Part shown: in pieces, positions 8,614 to 17,314 of the stretch
Position numbering within the stretch: position 1 is the stretch's first letter
How the letters are laid out: each line of letters begins with the position of its first letter
NCBI GenBank assembly: GCA_001898995.1
Contig: MKVZ01000019.1
Coordinates: 168,084 to 232,083 of the forward strand
DNA length: 64,000 nt
Source: Rhizobiales bacterium 63-22
Lineage (GTDB): Bacteria > Pseudomonadota > Alphaproteobacteria > Rhizobiales > Rhizobiaceae
Direction of reading: 5' to 3'
Translations under genes and position numbers: made by a program
The notes under the pieces: generated by a model
Database searches by the model: none
The model's input: the letters and a program-made list of their open reading frames with translations, nothing else
Told to the model about the DNA's origin: nothing

Positions 8614-9510
8614 TCAATCGCGCGGCAGCCGTCTTGCGGCCCACTCGCTTTCTGGAATGGCGCCACCGATCGTATAGCTGAACCCCTTGATCGTCATGGC
8701 CTTCGCATCGGCCTCGCACCGGAAGCCGATTGCATACCATTGGCCACGGCTGCGGAAGGCGCCGTCGCGCACGGTCAGGCTCGTTTCGGAAATGGCGCTG
8801 TCATTGCGGGCGAGCATGTCGGGGAAAGCGCCGGGGCGATTGTGGCGTATTTGCTCCAGCGCCTCGATGCTGCAAATCTGCGCGATCCGTTCGGTCGGCG
8901 GCAGCCTGCCGAGCGCCTGTTTCACGCGGGGATCGGCAAGCGCATCCTTCGCATAGAGCCGGTGCGCGGGCGTGAAGTCGTCCGCCTTCTGTTCCGCTTT
9001 CGCCGGTTCGGGGTTATTTGCGTCCGGCGCGGGCAGCTTTTGCGGAGCAGGGCGTCCCTGCGGCACAGGCAGGGCCGATGCGCCGCCATTCTGTGCGCCT
9101 TCCGTATGGAGAATCGATTCGGAAGACGGGGTTTTGGCCTCCGCCGGCTTGCCGCCCTCGGACTGTTTGCCCTTTTCGGGCGCGGCCGGCGGAAGCTCCG
9201 GCTGCCGCGGCTTTTCCTTTTCCGGCTGGCTGGAAGCCGATTCGAAAGCCTGCGGCGGCGGCGCCGCAGGCTTTGCGGCCTTTGCAGGCTGTTTTTCGGG
9301 CTTCGGCTTCGACTTTTCTTTCGGTTTCGGGGGAGGAACGAGCGTTACGTTCACGCTCTGCTCCGGGGCGGGCTGCGGCGCATCCGGCAGGCGCACCAGC
9401 AAGAGGAGCAGCAGCAAAAGATGCAGCGCGACGGAGGCCGGCGCGCCCCACCCGGTTTCTCCCCATAGCTTTCTGGCGAATTGCTGCATGAACCCGAAAC
9501 TTGCCGACAC
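8614..9510 (-). CDS. DUF930 domain-containing envelope protein with TonB-like linker
   Basis: 298 residues. One membrane helix near residues 25-41 (SVALHLLLLLLLLVRL) is followed by a Pro/Lys/Glu-rich linker (about 50-165, with PPPKPKEKSKPKPEKQPAK) that resembles TonB spacers. A C-terminal globular domain matches the rhizobial/brucellar DUF930 family (DALADPRVKQALGRLPPTERIAQICSIEALEQI, given here only in part: PPTERIAQICSIEALEQI). The topology suggests an inner-membrane anchor reaching across the periplasm. Function is unknown; it stands alone between two transporter genes. Confidence 0.75.
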   Translation of the reverse strand: MSASFGFMQQFARKLWGETGWGAPASVALHLLLLLLLLVRLPDAPQPAPEQSVNVTLVPPPKPKEKSKPKPEKQPAKAAKPAAPPPQAFESASSQPEKEKPRQPELPPAAPEKGKQSEGGKPAEAKTPSSESILHTEGAQNGGASALPVPQGRPAPQKLPAPDANNPEPAKAEQKADDFTPAHRLYAKDALADPRVKQALGRLPPTERIAQICSIEALEQIRHNRPGAFPDMLARNDSAISETSLTVRDGAFRSRGQWYAIGFRCEADAKAMTIKGFSYTIGGAIPESEWAARRLPRD

Positions 9511-9560
9511 GACACCTTGAAACTAGAGGCGTGTGCCGCCGGCAACAAGGGTACGGCCGC

Positions 9561-10484
9561 TCATGGAACGGTCTCGTCCTCCACCAGCGCCGGCACAGGC
9601 TCGCTGGTGACGACGGCGGGCGGGCCTTCCACGCCGCGCTGGCGTTCGCGGATGAAGGTGAAAAGCCCGGAAACGAGGATCAGCGCGATGCCGATCAGCA
9701 TGGGCGTGTCGATGTGGTCGTGGAAGATAAAATAGCCGAACAATATGGCCCAGAGCATCTGGCTGTATTGCGGCGAGGCGATGGCGCTGGCGGGCGCGTG
9801 CTGGGCGGCCAGCATGAGCAATATATTGGCGAAGGCGGCGAGCAGGCCGTAACCGGCGAGATAGATCCATTCGACGGGGTCCGGCGCCGTATAGCCCGGA
9901 ATCATCATCGCGCCGCAGATCACGATCGGCCCGATCAGCCCGCTCGTATAGAGCGAGATGCGCTTCTCGTTCTTGCCCATGATACGGAAGATGATGATGC
10001 CCATCGCACCGCCTATGCCGGCCACGAGCGCACCGAGATGCCCGATGGAGAGTTCACGGAAGCCGGGGCGCAGCACGACCAGCACCCCGGCGAAGCCGAT
10101 GACGACCGCCAGCCAGCGCCGCCAGCCCACCTGTTCCTTCAGGAGGAACACGGACAGGATCGTGACATAAGCCGGCAGGAGGAACATCAGCGCGAAGGCT
10201 TCCGCCATGGAAAGATGGGTGAAGGCCGTGACGGAGCCGATGACGCCGAGCGCCGCGAAGACCGTGCGCACGATCCACATCTTCACATTGGTGGTGCGGA
10301 ACATGTCGAGCCATCCCTCGCCGCTCTTGCGCGCGAAAGGCACGGCGAGCAGCCCCAGCACCGCGCCGTAGAAGGCGACCTCGTAGGGCGATAGCGTGCC
10401 GTTGAGGAACTTGACGCAGGCGTCGCTGACGGAGAACGCGGCATAGGAGGCGAAGGCGAGAAAAATACCGTAGAGCATGGTCAT
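9561..10484 (-). CDS. DMT superfamily (EamA) permease
   Basis: Drug/metabolite transporter with two EamA repeats and about ten membrane helices; around 307 residues from the ATG at 10484. The frame is open to 10640, but those 52 residues contain no membrane helix, so the internal start is preferred although its ribosome site is weak. The tail after the last helix is hydrophilic (FIRERQRGVEGPP onward). Export or import of a small metabolite across the inner membrane is likely; the substrate is unknown. It is divergent from the DUF1127 gene. Confidence 0.85.
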   Translation of the reverse strand: MTMLYGIFLAFASYAAFSVSDACVKFLNGTLSPYEVAFYGAVLGLLAVPFARKSGEGWLDMFRTTNVKMWIVRTVFAALGVIGSVTAFTHLSMAEAFALMFLLPAYVTILSVFLLKEQVGWRRWLAVVIGFAGVLVVLRPGFRELSIGHLGALVAGIGGAMGIIIFRIMGKNEKRISLYTSGLIGPIVICGAMMIPGYTAPDPVEWIYLAGYGLLAAFANILLMLAAQHAPASAIASPQYSQMLWAILFGYFIFHDHIDTPMLIGIALILVSGLFTFIRERQRGVEGPPAVVTSEPVPALVEDETVP

Positions 10485-10705
10485 TTCCGAAGGGAGAGGC
10501 AGTCCGTCCCGGCTGATCCCATACCGGATGGCGGGGGCGTTGGCAAAAGACAATTTGTTGAAAACCGGCGTTTGCGGCAGGTGCGCCATCACGTTTCCGA
10601 TCGCGGGCAGATCCCCCGAAAACGCATGCCTCATCTGCAATCATATGCGTGGTGAAAAACCGGGCAAACGACTATTTATCAATCATCGAAACGAGGAGAA
10701 AAGAA

Positions 10706-10843
10706 ATGAGCATCCGTTCCAAGCTTCAGCAGTATGTTTCCCGCCGCCGCGCCCTTCGCGAACTCGGCGCCATGGACGACCATCTTCTGGCCGACATCGG
10801 TGTTTCCCGCTCGCAGATTCACAACGCCGTTAACGGCCGCTAA
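10706..10843 (+). CDS. DUF1127 (YjiS-like) microprotein
   Basis: A 45-residue basic protein with the DUF1127 core RALRELGAMDDHLLADIGVSR. The start at 10706 is supported by GAGGAG a few bases upstream; a longer frame to 10649 lacks a site. In alphaproteobacteria short DUF1127 proteins have been linked to RNA turnover and phosphate or carbon metabolism, but the exact role here is unknown. A strong terminator follows at 10904. Confidence 0.88.
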   Translation: MSIRSKLQQYVSRRRALRELGAMDDHLLADIGVSRSQIHNAVNGR

Positions 10844-10903
10844 GGTTGATGGCCCTTCCCGAGAAGGACCGTCCCGAAGCCGGGAAAAACACAAGACGAT
10901 AAA

Positions 10904-10937
10904 GCGCCGGAAGCAAGTCCGGCGCTTTTGCTTTTTT
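10904..10937 (+). terminator. Rho-independent terminator after the DUF1127 gene
   Basis: Perfect 8-bp stem GCGCCGGA (10904-10911) / TCCGGCGC (10918-10925) with a 6-nt loop, followed by TTTTGCTTTTTT. The AAA before the stem can also pair with the first Ts. Confidence 0.9.
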
Positions 10938-11067
10938 AATTTGTTTTTCAAGCTGATTGCTCATCTTCCTGTTCCCCCTGCTCCCATCGCGCATCTGGAA
11001 ATGCCGGTACGGATGGCCTATGCCTTACACGGCATGAATCGCTCCCCGGAGCGAAGGGGGATATGGA

Positions 11068-11541
11068 ATGGAACTCATCCTGAGCGGTATTCTGATCGGC
11101 ATCGGCGCAACGGTCGCCATGGATGTCTGGGCGCTGATTCTCGCGGCGGCCACGGGACAGGCGCGGCCCGACTGGGCGCCGGTCGGGCGCTGGTTCTGGC
11201 ATCTGCGCGAAGGCCGCATCTTCCACGACGACATAAGCAAGGCCGCACCCTATCGGCATGAACTGGCGCTGGGCTGGATCGGCCATTATGCGGTCGGAAT
11301 ACTCTATGGCATCGTCTTCGCGCTTTATGGCGGAGCGGCGTGGTTTGCGCATCCGTCCTTTCTTCCTGCGTGGATTTTCGGCCTGCTGACGGTGGCGGCG
11401 GGGTGGTTCCTGTTGCAGCCGGGACTCGGCATCGGCTGGGCGGCGTCGAGATTGCCCGATGCCGGCAGGGTGCGCCTGCTCAATCTGGTCGCGCATACCG
11501 TCTTCGCGCTCGGAATGTACGGCACGGCATTGCTTTTATAG
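11068..11541 (+). CDS. DUF2938 family membrane protein
   Basis: 157 residues with four likely membrane helices (first at about residues 5-28, then 73-93, 98-118 and 135-155). Family features include DVWALILAAATGQARPDW near the N-terminus and GRWFWHLREGRIFHDDI before the second helix. DUF2938 proteins have no known function. Gene start is preceded by GGGGGATATGGA. A weak stem (ATGCG 11546-11550 / CGCAT 11560-11564) with six Ts after it could end the transcript. Confidence 0.8.
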   Translation: MELILSGILIGIGATVAMDVWALILAAATGQARPDWAPVGRWFWHLREGRIFHDDISKAAPYRHELALGWIGHYAVGILYGIVFALYGGAAWFAHPSFLPAWIFGLLTVAAGWFLLQPGLGIGWAASRLPDAGRVRLLNLVAHTVFALGMYGTALLL

Positions 11542-11851
11542 GCTCATGCGGCAGATGGGCGCATAAAGCTTTTTTGAAACAGTTTCGTGCATATTCGGCA
11601 AATAGGGAACTGGCGCCCGCGCCAGAGTCAGTCCACACTTGATCATGTCAATAAACAGGCATTCTTGTGGCGGAACTGTGCTTTCCGTCAAAAAGGGTGT
11701 AAAGGGGAAACCAGCCGGCCGGCGGCAGCGCGGCGGCATGCAACAAAGTGGCGATCGCCTGGACCTGCTTCGCTTCGCCTGATCCGGACGGTGCATCCGT
11801 TCCTGCATCGGGGGAGAGGGGGACCCGGACGGGCATTGCTTCGGAGGTAAG
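11542..11851 (+). other. Intergenic leader region before the purine permease
   Basis: About 310 bp without a supported gene. I looked for a purine riboswitch, because the next gene is a purine permease, and did not find the conserved purine aptamer core. The only clear elements are the weak terminator-like stem near 11546-11575 and a GGAGG ribosome site just before the ATG at 11852. A GC-rich stretch at 11710-11750 may fold but shows no recognisable motif. Confidence 0.4.
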
Positions 11852-13144
11852 ATGCTCGACAAGTTGTTCAAACTACAGGAACACGGCACGACGGTGCGGA
11901 CGGAAATCGTCGCCGGCGTGACGACCTTCCTGACCATGTCCTATATCATCTTCGTCAACCCGGATATTCTCTCGACCACGGGCATGGACAAGAGCGCCGT
12001 CTTCGTGGCGACCTGTCTTGCCGCCGCGCTCGGCACGATCATCATGGCGCTGGTCGCCAACTGGCCGATCGGCATGGCGCCCGGCATGGGCCTCAACGCC
12101 TTCTTCGCCTTCACCGTCGTCAAGGGCATGGGCTTCACCTGGGAGCAGGCGCTGGGCGCGGTGTTCATCTCCGGCGTCATCTTCATCCTGCTCACCGTGA
12201 CCGGTATCCGAAAATGGCTGGTGGAGGGCATTCCGCATTCATTGCGAAGTGCCATCGCCGCCGGCATCGGCATGTTCCTTGCGCTGATCGGCCTGAAAAG
12301 CGCGGAAATCGTGGTCGGCAATCAGGCGACGCTGGTCGGTCTCGGCGACCTGACCAAGCCCGGCCCGCTGCTCGCCATTCTCGGCTTCTTCATCATCGCG
12401 GTGCTCGACGCGCTGCGGGTGAAGGGCGCGATCCTGATCGGCATTCTGGTCGTGACGGTGATCTCCGTCGCGCTCGGCATCAGCCCGTTCTATGGCGTGG
12501 TCTCCACCCCGCCGAGCATCGCGCCGACCTTCCTCAAGCTCGATATCATGGGCGCGCTGCATACCGGCATCCTGCATGTCATCCTGGTCTTCGTTCTGGT
12601 GGAAGTGTTCGACGCCACCGGCACGCTGATCGGTATCGCCAAGCGCGGCCGGCTGATCGAGGAAGGCAAGCCGAACCGGCTCGGCCGTGCGCTGTTCGCC
12701 GACAGCGCCGCCATTCTGTGCGGCTCGCTGATCGGTACGTCCTCGACCACGGCCTATGTGGAAAGCGCGTCGGGTGTGCAGGCGGGTGGCCGTACCGGTC
12801 TCACCGCCCTGGTGGTGGCGATCCTGTTCCTTGCGGCGCTCTTCATCTCGCCGCTGGCCGGATCGGTGCCGGCCTATGCGACCGCGCCGGCGCTGATCTA
12901 TGTCGCCTGCCTGATGATGCGCGAACTGACCGAGATCGAATGGTCCGATGTGACGGAGGCGACGCCGGCAGCGCTGACGGCGCTGATCATCCCCTTCACC
13001 TATTCGATCGCCAACGGTCTCGCTTTCGGCTTCATCTCCTATGTCGTGCTGAAAGCCTTCACCGGCAGGTTCCGTGACATCCATCCGGCCACATGGCTGG
13101 TGGCGATACTGTTCGTGATCCGCTTCGCCTTCTTCGCGGAGTAG
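11852..13144 (+). CDS. AzgA-type purine (adenine/guanine/hypoxanthine) permease, NCS2 family
   Basis: 430 residues with about 12-14 membrane segments. AzgA-subfamily signatures are clear: TEIVAGVTTFLTMSYIIFVN at the start, PGMGLNAFFAFTVV, and the half-helix pairs FDATGTLIGIAKR and LCGSLIGTSSTTAYVESASG. Members are proton-coupled importers of purine bases. This fits the adenine deaminase gene at 30.5 kb and guaB/guaA further on, although they are not linked in an operon. GGAGG lies 5 nt before the ATG. Confidence 0.92.
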   Translation: MLDKLFKLQEHGTTVRTEIVAGVTTFLTMSYIIFVNPDILSTTGMDKSAVFVATCLAAALGTIIMALVANWPIGMAPGMGLNAFFAFTVVKGMGFTWEQALGAVFISGVIFILLTVTGIRKWLVEGIPHSLRSAIAAGIGMFLALIGLKSAEIVVGNQATLVGLGDLTKPGPLLAILGFFIIAVLDALRVKGAILIGILVVTVISVALGISPFYGVVSTPPSIAPTFLKLDIMGALHTGILHVILVFVLVEVFDATGTLIGIAKRGRLIEEGKPNRLGRALFADSAAILCGSLIGTSSTTAYVESASGVQAGGRTGLTALVVAILFLAALFISPLAGSVPAYATAPALIYVACLMMRELTEIEWSDVTEATPAALTALIIPFTYSIANGLAFGFISYVVLKAFTGRFRDIHPATWLVAILFVIRFAFFAE

Positions 13145-13162
13145 GGCACCGGAAGCCGATCG

Positions 13163-13196
13163 AAACGCCGGCCCGATGCAATCGGGCCGGCGTTTT
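13163..13196. terminator. Bidirectional terminator between convergent genes
   Basis: Perfect 12-bp stem CGCCGGCCCGAT (13166-13177) / ATCGGGCCGGCG (13181-13192) with loop GCA. It is flanked by AAA and TTTT, so it can act for the permease on the plus strand and the dehydrogenase on the minus strand. Confidence 0.93.
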
Positions 13197-13202
13197 GCCG
13201 TT

Positions 13203-14090
13203 TTATTCGCGGTTCAGTTTCTCCACGTGCAGCAGCAGGGCGCTGTGGTCCTGTTCCCCGCAGCCCTCGGCGACAAGGGCGGCAAATGCGTCATGCACGG
13301 TTTCGGTGAGCGGCAGGCTGAGCGCCAGACCGTTCGCCGTGCGCAGGATCGAATCGAGGTCCTTCAACTGGATGCGCGCCGTGCCGCCGGGCCTGAAATC
13401 GCGCTCGATCATGCGTCTGCCGTGCAGTTCGAGGATGCGGCTTTCGCAGAAGCCGCCGCGAATGGCGTCGCGGAAGGCCGCGCGCGAGCCGCCGCCCTTT
13501 TCCACCAGCACCATGGCCTCGGCGATCGCCCCGATGGTGATGGCGACGATCTGCTGATTGGCGAGCTTGGCAAGCTGGCCTGTGCCGGTGGGGCCGACGC
13601 GGGTGAGGCGGCCCATGGGCCGGAACACGTCGGCCAGCCCGGCGATCACGGCTTCGTCTCCGCCGGCCATGATGGCGAGCGTCCCTTCCTCCGCGCCGAC
13701 CACACCGCCCGAAACCGGCGCATCGACGTGGTCTATGCCGCGCGCCTCAAGCCGTCCGGCATGGTCGCGCGCCGCGTCGGGGGCGATCGAACTCATGTCG
13801 ATTACCGCCGCGCCGGGGCGCAGCGCATCGGCGACGCTTCTACCCGCCATGGTACCGCCAAACAGGACTTCCGCGACCGCCGGTCCGTCCGTCAGCATGG
13901 TGATGACGATATCGGCGTCCTGTGCCGCCTGCGCCGGACCGGGCGCGAGCTTCGCACCCTTTTCGACCAGCGGCGCGGCCTTGGCGGCGTCGCGGTTCCA
14001 CACGGTGACGTCGAAACCTGCCCCGATCAGACGGCCCGCCATCGGCGCGCCCATGCGCCCGGTGCCAAGAAAAGCGATCCTGCGTGTCAA
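13203..14090 (-). CDS. NAD(P)-dependent beta-hydroxyacid dehydrogenase (3-hydroxyisobutyrate dehydrogenase family)
   Basis: 295-residue oxidoreductase of the HIBADH/tartronate-semialdehyde reductase group. The Rossmann motif FLGTGRMGAPMAGRL is at residues 8-21, the substrate motif DAPVSGGVVGAEEGTLAIMAG (here DAPVSGGVVGAEEG) starts at 123, and the catalytic Lys is K175 in GTGQLAKLANQQ. Length is typical. It is divergent from an SDR gene (62 bp between starts). The exact hydroxyacid is not determined by the motifs; glycerate, hydroxyisobutyrate or succinate-semialdehyde substrates are all possible. Confidence 0.88.
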   Translation of the reverse strand: MTRRIAFLGTGRMGAPMAGRLIGAGFDVTVWNRDAAKAAPLVEKGAKLAPGPAQAAQDADIVITMLTDGPAVAEVLFGGTMAGRSVADALRPGAAVIDMSSIAPDAARDHAGRLEARGIDHVDAPVSGGVVGAEEGTLAIMAGGDEAVIAGLADVFRPMGRLTRVGPTGTGQLAKLANQQIVAITIGAIAEAMVLVEKGGGSRAAFRDAIRGGFCESRILELHGRRMIERDFRPGGTARIQLKDLDSILRTANGLALSLPLTETVHDAFAALVAEGCGEQDHSALLLHVEKLNRE

Positions 14091-14152
14091 ACCCGTCTCC
14101 CTCCGGCTGATAATCGTGGCATATATAGCTTTTCCAGTCAGGAAGGGAAAAC

Positions 14153-14902
14153 ATGAAACTGTTCGATCTGACAGGGCGGCGTGCGCTCGTCACCGGCTCC
14201 TCGCAGGGTATCGGCCAGGCGCTGGCCAAGGGTCTCGCCGAGGCGGGGGCGGACGTGATCCTCAACGGCCGCGACAGGGACAGGCTGGCGGAGGCGGCGG
14301 AAAAGCTCGGCGCCAGGCACACGCTCGCTTTCGACGCCACCGATCATGAGGCCGTGCGCAGGGCCGTGGACGGTTTCGAGGCGGAAACCGGCCCGATCGA
14401 TATTCTCGTCAACAATGCCGGCATGCAGCACCGCACGCCGCTGGAGGATTTTCCGGCGGATGCCTTCGAAAGACTCCTTAAAGCCAACATATCGACGGTC
14501 TTCAATGTCGGTCAGGCGGTCGCGCGCCATATGATCGCGCGCGGCGCGGGCAAGATCATCAACATCGCCAGCGTGCAGACGGCGCTCGCCCGTCCCGGCA
14601 TCGCGCCCTACACCGCCACCAAGGGCGCCGTCGGCAACCTCACCAAGGGCATGGCGACGGACTGGGCGAAATACGGCCTGCAATGCAATGCGATCGCTCC
14701 GGGCTATTTCGACACGCCGCTGAACGCGGCCCTCGTCGCGGACTCTGCCTTTTCCGCGTGGCTGGAAAAGCGCACGCCCGCCGGCCGCTGGGGCAGGGTG
14801 GAGGAACTGGTCGGCGCCTGCATATTCCTTGCCTCGGACGCGTCCTCCTTCGTGAACGGCCATGTACTCTACGTCGATGGCGGCATCACCGCTTCGCTCT
14901 GA
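14153..14902 (+). CDS. Short-chain dehydrogenase/reductase (gluconate 5-dehydrogenase-like)
   Basis: 249-residue classical SDR. Cofactor motif TGSSQGIG at residues 14-21, NNAG at 87-90, catalytic Ser140, Tyr153 and Lys157 (YTATKGA), and the C-terminal FVNGHVLYVDGGITASL. The overall pattern (LFDLTGRRALVTGSSQGIG, KANISTVFNVGQAVARHM) resembles gluconate 5-dehydrogenases. It is next to a livK-type importer and divergent from a hydroxyacid dehydrogenase, suggesting a small sugar-acid or polyol catabolic locus; this is inference. GGAAGGGAAAAC precedes the ATG. Confidence 0.88.
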   Translation: MKLFDLTGRRALVTGSSQGIGQALAKGLAEAGADVILNGRDRDRLAEAAEKLGARHTLAFDATDHEAVRRAVDGFEAETGPIDILVNNAGMQHRTPLEDFPADAFERLLKANISTVFNVGQAVARHMIARGAGKIINIASVQTALARPGIAPYTATKGAVGNLTKGMATDWAKYGLQCNAIAPGYFDTPLNAALVADSAFSAWLEKRTPAGRWGRVEELVGACIFLASDASSFVNGHVLYVDGGITASL

Positions 14903-15115
14903 GGCAATGCGGCCCACTGCGGCCATGACCTGGAAAAAATCAAGTCGACTTTAGTATAAGTGAGAAAAACTGCCGCAGCCGCAAGGTTTCGATTGTCCGG
15001 GGGAGAGCTGATTGTTCCGGTAAGATAGCAACGGTCAGGTTGATGGCCGGGCGATTTTTCTTTCAAAAGGCGCCGCTTTATGTCTAAATGCGCGGCAACG
15101 AGTCGGGAGGTATTC

Positions 15116-16336
15116 ATGATGAAGAATTTTGCGTCTGTGCTGGCGATGACCCTTGCCGGAGGTCTTGCCGGCCTGTCCGTTTCGACGATCGCCGCCAGGG
15201 CCGACGATGTCATCACGCTGGGCGCGTCTGTGCAGTTGTCCGGGCCGGTGGCCAATACGGGCCGCTATTATCAGGACGCCTACAATATCACCATCGACAA
15301 GATCAACGCCGCCGGCGGCGTGAAGGTCGGCGACAAGTCCTACAAGCTGGCGCTGAAAATCTACGACAACCAGTCGAACGTCAATCTGAGCGTGCGCCAG
15401 TACACCCAGCTCGTCACCGACGACAAGGTCAATTTCCTGCTCGGCCCCTTCGCGAGCAATTTCGCGCTCGCCGACTCGGTGATCTCGGAAAAATACCGGA
15501 TTCCCATGGTGCAGGGCGGCGGCGCTTCCGACGAGATTTATACCCGTAAGTTCAAATATATTTTCGGTACGCTCGCGCCGGCCTCCAATTATTTCGGCTC
15601 GACGGTGGAGATGCTGAAGGGGCTGGACCCGAAGGTGCAGAACGTCGCGCTGGTCTATGCCGACGATTCCTTCGACGTCTCGGTCGCCGAGGGCACCCGC
15701 AAGCTTCTGAAGGATGCGGGCATCACCATCGCCGCCGACGAGAAGTTCGCCACCAATTCGACCGACTTCACCTCGCTGATCGCGCAGGTCAAGAGCAAGA
15801 ACGTCGACGCCGTGCTGGTGGCGGGCCATGAGACCGAGGTGCTCAATTTCGTGCGCCAGTCGAAGAGCCTTGCCTTCAGCCCGAAGCTCTATTCCTTCAC
15901 GGTGGGCGTGCCGACCGAGGATTTCCGCAAGGCGCTCGGCAAGGATGCCGACTATGCCTTCGGCATGACGGCGTGGCTGCCCGGCCCCAGCCTCAAGGAC
16001 CGCTGGTTCGGCGATGCCTCGAAGTTCGAGGCCGAATACAAGGCCCGTTTCAAGTATGAGCCGGACTACCATGCCGCTTCCGGCGCCTCCGACGTGGAAG
16101 CCTTCGTGGAAGCCATCGAGAAGGCCGGTTCGCTCGACCCGCAGAAGGTCCGCGACGCGCTGGCGAGTATCAAGTTCGAAAGCCTCTATGGCCCCATCGC
16201 CTTCGACGAGCGCGGCCAGATCAACCTGCCGCAGATCGTCGTGCAGGTTCAGGACGGCAAGCTGGTCGAGATCCGCAGCCCCGCCGGACAGGTCAATGCG
16301 CCGAAATATCCCATGCCCGCATGGGACAAGCGCTGA
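15116..16336 (+). CDS. Branched-chain amino acid-type ABC transporter, periplasmic binding protein
   Basis: LivK-like type I periplasmic binding protein of about 406 residues. The start at 15116 (tandem ATG ATG) has GGGAGG 5 nt upstream. A signal peptide runs to about residue 29 (FASVLAMTLAGGLAGLSVST, then AARA). The mature part starts DDVITLGASVQLSGPVANTG and continues LLGPFASNFALADSVISEKY and PMVQGGGASDEIY, as in amide/urea/branched-chain amino acid binders. The ligand is not predictable. First gene of a five-gene importer operon (15.1-19.7 kb). Confidence 0.92.
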   Translation: MMKNFASVLAMTLAGGLAGLSVSTIAARADDVITLGASVQLSGPVANTGRYYQDAYNITIDKINAAGGVKVGDKSYKLALKIYDNQSNVNLSVRQYTQLVTDDKVNFLLGPFASNFALADSVISEKYRIPMVQGGGASDEIYTRKFKYIFGTLAPASNYFGSTVEMLKGLDPKVQNVALVYADDSFDVSVAEGTRKLLKDAGITIAADEKFATNSTDFTSLIAQVKSKNVDAVLVAGHETEVLNFVRQSKSLAFSPKLYSFTVGVPTEDFRKALGKDADYAFGMTAWLPGPSLKDRWFGDASKFEAEYKARFKYEPDYHAASGASDVEAFVEAIEKAGSLDPQKVRDALASIKFESLYGPIAFDERGQINLPQIVVQVQDGKLVEIRSPAGQVNAPKYPMPAWDKR

Positions 16337-16450
16337 CATAGCCGCTTCCGGCGGGCTGCCCTCGCGCGCCCGCCGGAAAGGCATGTGCGCCGAAAATAGA
16401 TTGTCCGCTGCGGCCCGGTTGCGGCCCGGCTGCTGCATTGCGGGGGTGGA

Positions 16451-17314
16451 ATGAGTCTTTTCCTACAGGTCGTCATCAACGGTATCCTGCTCGGCGGGCT
16501 TTACGCCATCATGGCGCAGGGTCTGGCGCTGGTGTGGGGTGTGCTCAACATCGTCAACCTCGCCCACGGCACGATGATCATGCTGGGCGGTTACGTCACG
16601 TGGCTGCTGTTCGCCAATTTCGGCGTCGATCCCTTTATCGGCGTCTTCCCGGCTGCGGTGGTGATGTTCTGCTTCGGCTATGCCCTGCAGCGCGGCATCC
16701 TCAACCTCGTAGCGCGCGGGCCGATGTTCAACGCGCTGCTGATCACCTTCGGTATCGAGATCATCTTCACCGATGTGGCGCAGCACGTCTTCTCGGCCGA
16801 TTTCCGCGCCATCATCCCGTCCTATTCGGCGGTGAACTTCAATGTGGCCGGCATCACCATCCCGCTGATGAACCTGCTCGCCTTCATCGCCGCCTTCGTG
16901 GTGTCGGGCCTGATGTTCTTCTTCATGCTGGGGACGAAGCTCGGCCGCGCCATCCGCGCCACCGCGCAGAACCTCACTGCCGCGCGGCTCTACGGCGTCG
17001 AGCCGCGCCATCTCTATGCCGTTACCTTCGGCCTCGGCGTGGCGATCGCGGGCGTCGCCGGCGGGCTTTACGCCACCGTCAATCAGCTCAACCCCTATAT
17101 CGGCGTGCCGCTGACGGCCAAGAGCTTCGCCATCACCATCATCGGCGGGCTCGACAATCCGCTCGGCGTCATTCTGGGCGGGCTGATCCTTGGCGTCATC
17201 GAATCGCTGACGGTTCTATATCTCGGCGACACCTACCGCAACGTGGTCAGCTTCGGCATTCTCGTCCTCGTGCTGATCGTCCGCCCCGGCGGCCTTCTGG
17301 GGAAAACGGCATGA
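16451..17314 (+). CDS. Branched-chain-type ABC transporter permease LivH
   Basis: 287-residue inner-membrane permease of the LivH family, about eight helices. Signatures: NGILLGGLYAIMAQGLALVW at the N-terminus, NLAHGTMIMLGGYVTW, RATAQNLTAARLYGV and the coupling-helix region IAITIIGGLDNPLGVILGG (read as SFAITIIGGLDNPLG). Stop overlaps the livM start (ATGA at 17311-17314), indicating translational coupling. Confidence 0.95.
   Translation: MSLFLQVVINGILLGGLYAIMAQGLALVWGVLNIVNLAHGTMIMLGGYVTWLLFANFGVDPFIGVFPAAVVMFCFGYALQRGILNLVARGPMFNALLITFGIEIIFTDVAQHVFSADFRAIIPSYSAVNFNVAGITIPLMNLLAFIAAFVVSGLMFFFMLGTKLGRAIRATAQNLTAARLYGVEPRHLYAVTFGLGVAIAGVAGGLYATVNQLNPYIGVPLTAKSFAITIIGGLDNPLGVILGGLILGVIESLTVLYLGDTYRNVVSFGILVLVLIVRPGGLLGKTA

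Noticed and set aside
11542..11851. Possible purine riboswitch before the AzgA-type permease
   Set aside because: The conserved aptamer core and its loops were not found, and no terminator or ribosome-site sequestering helix stands before the start.
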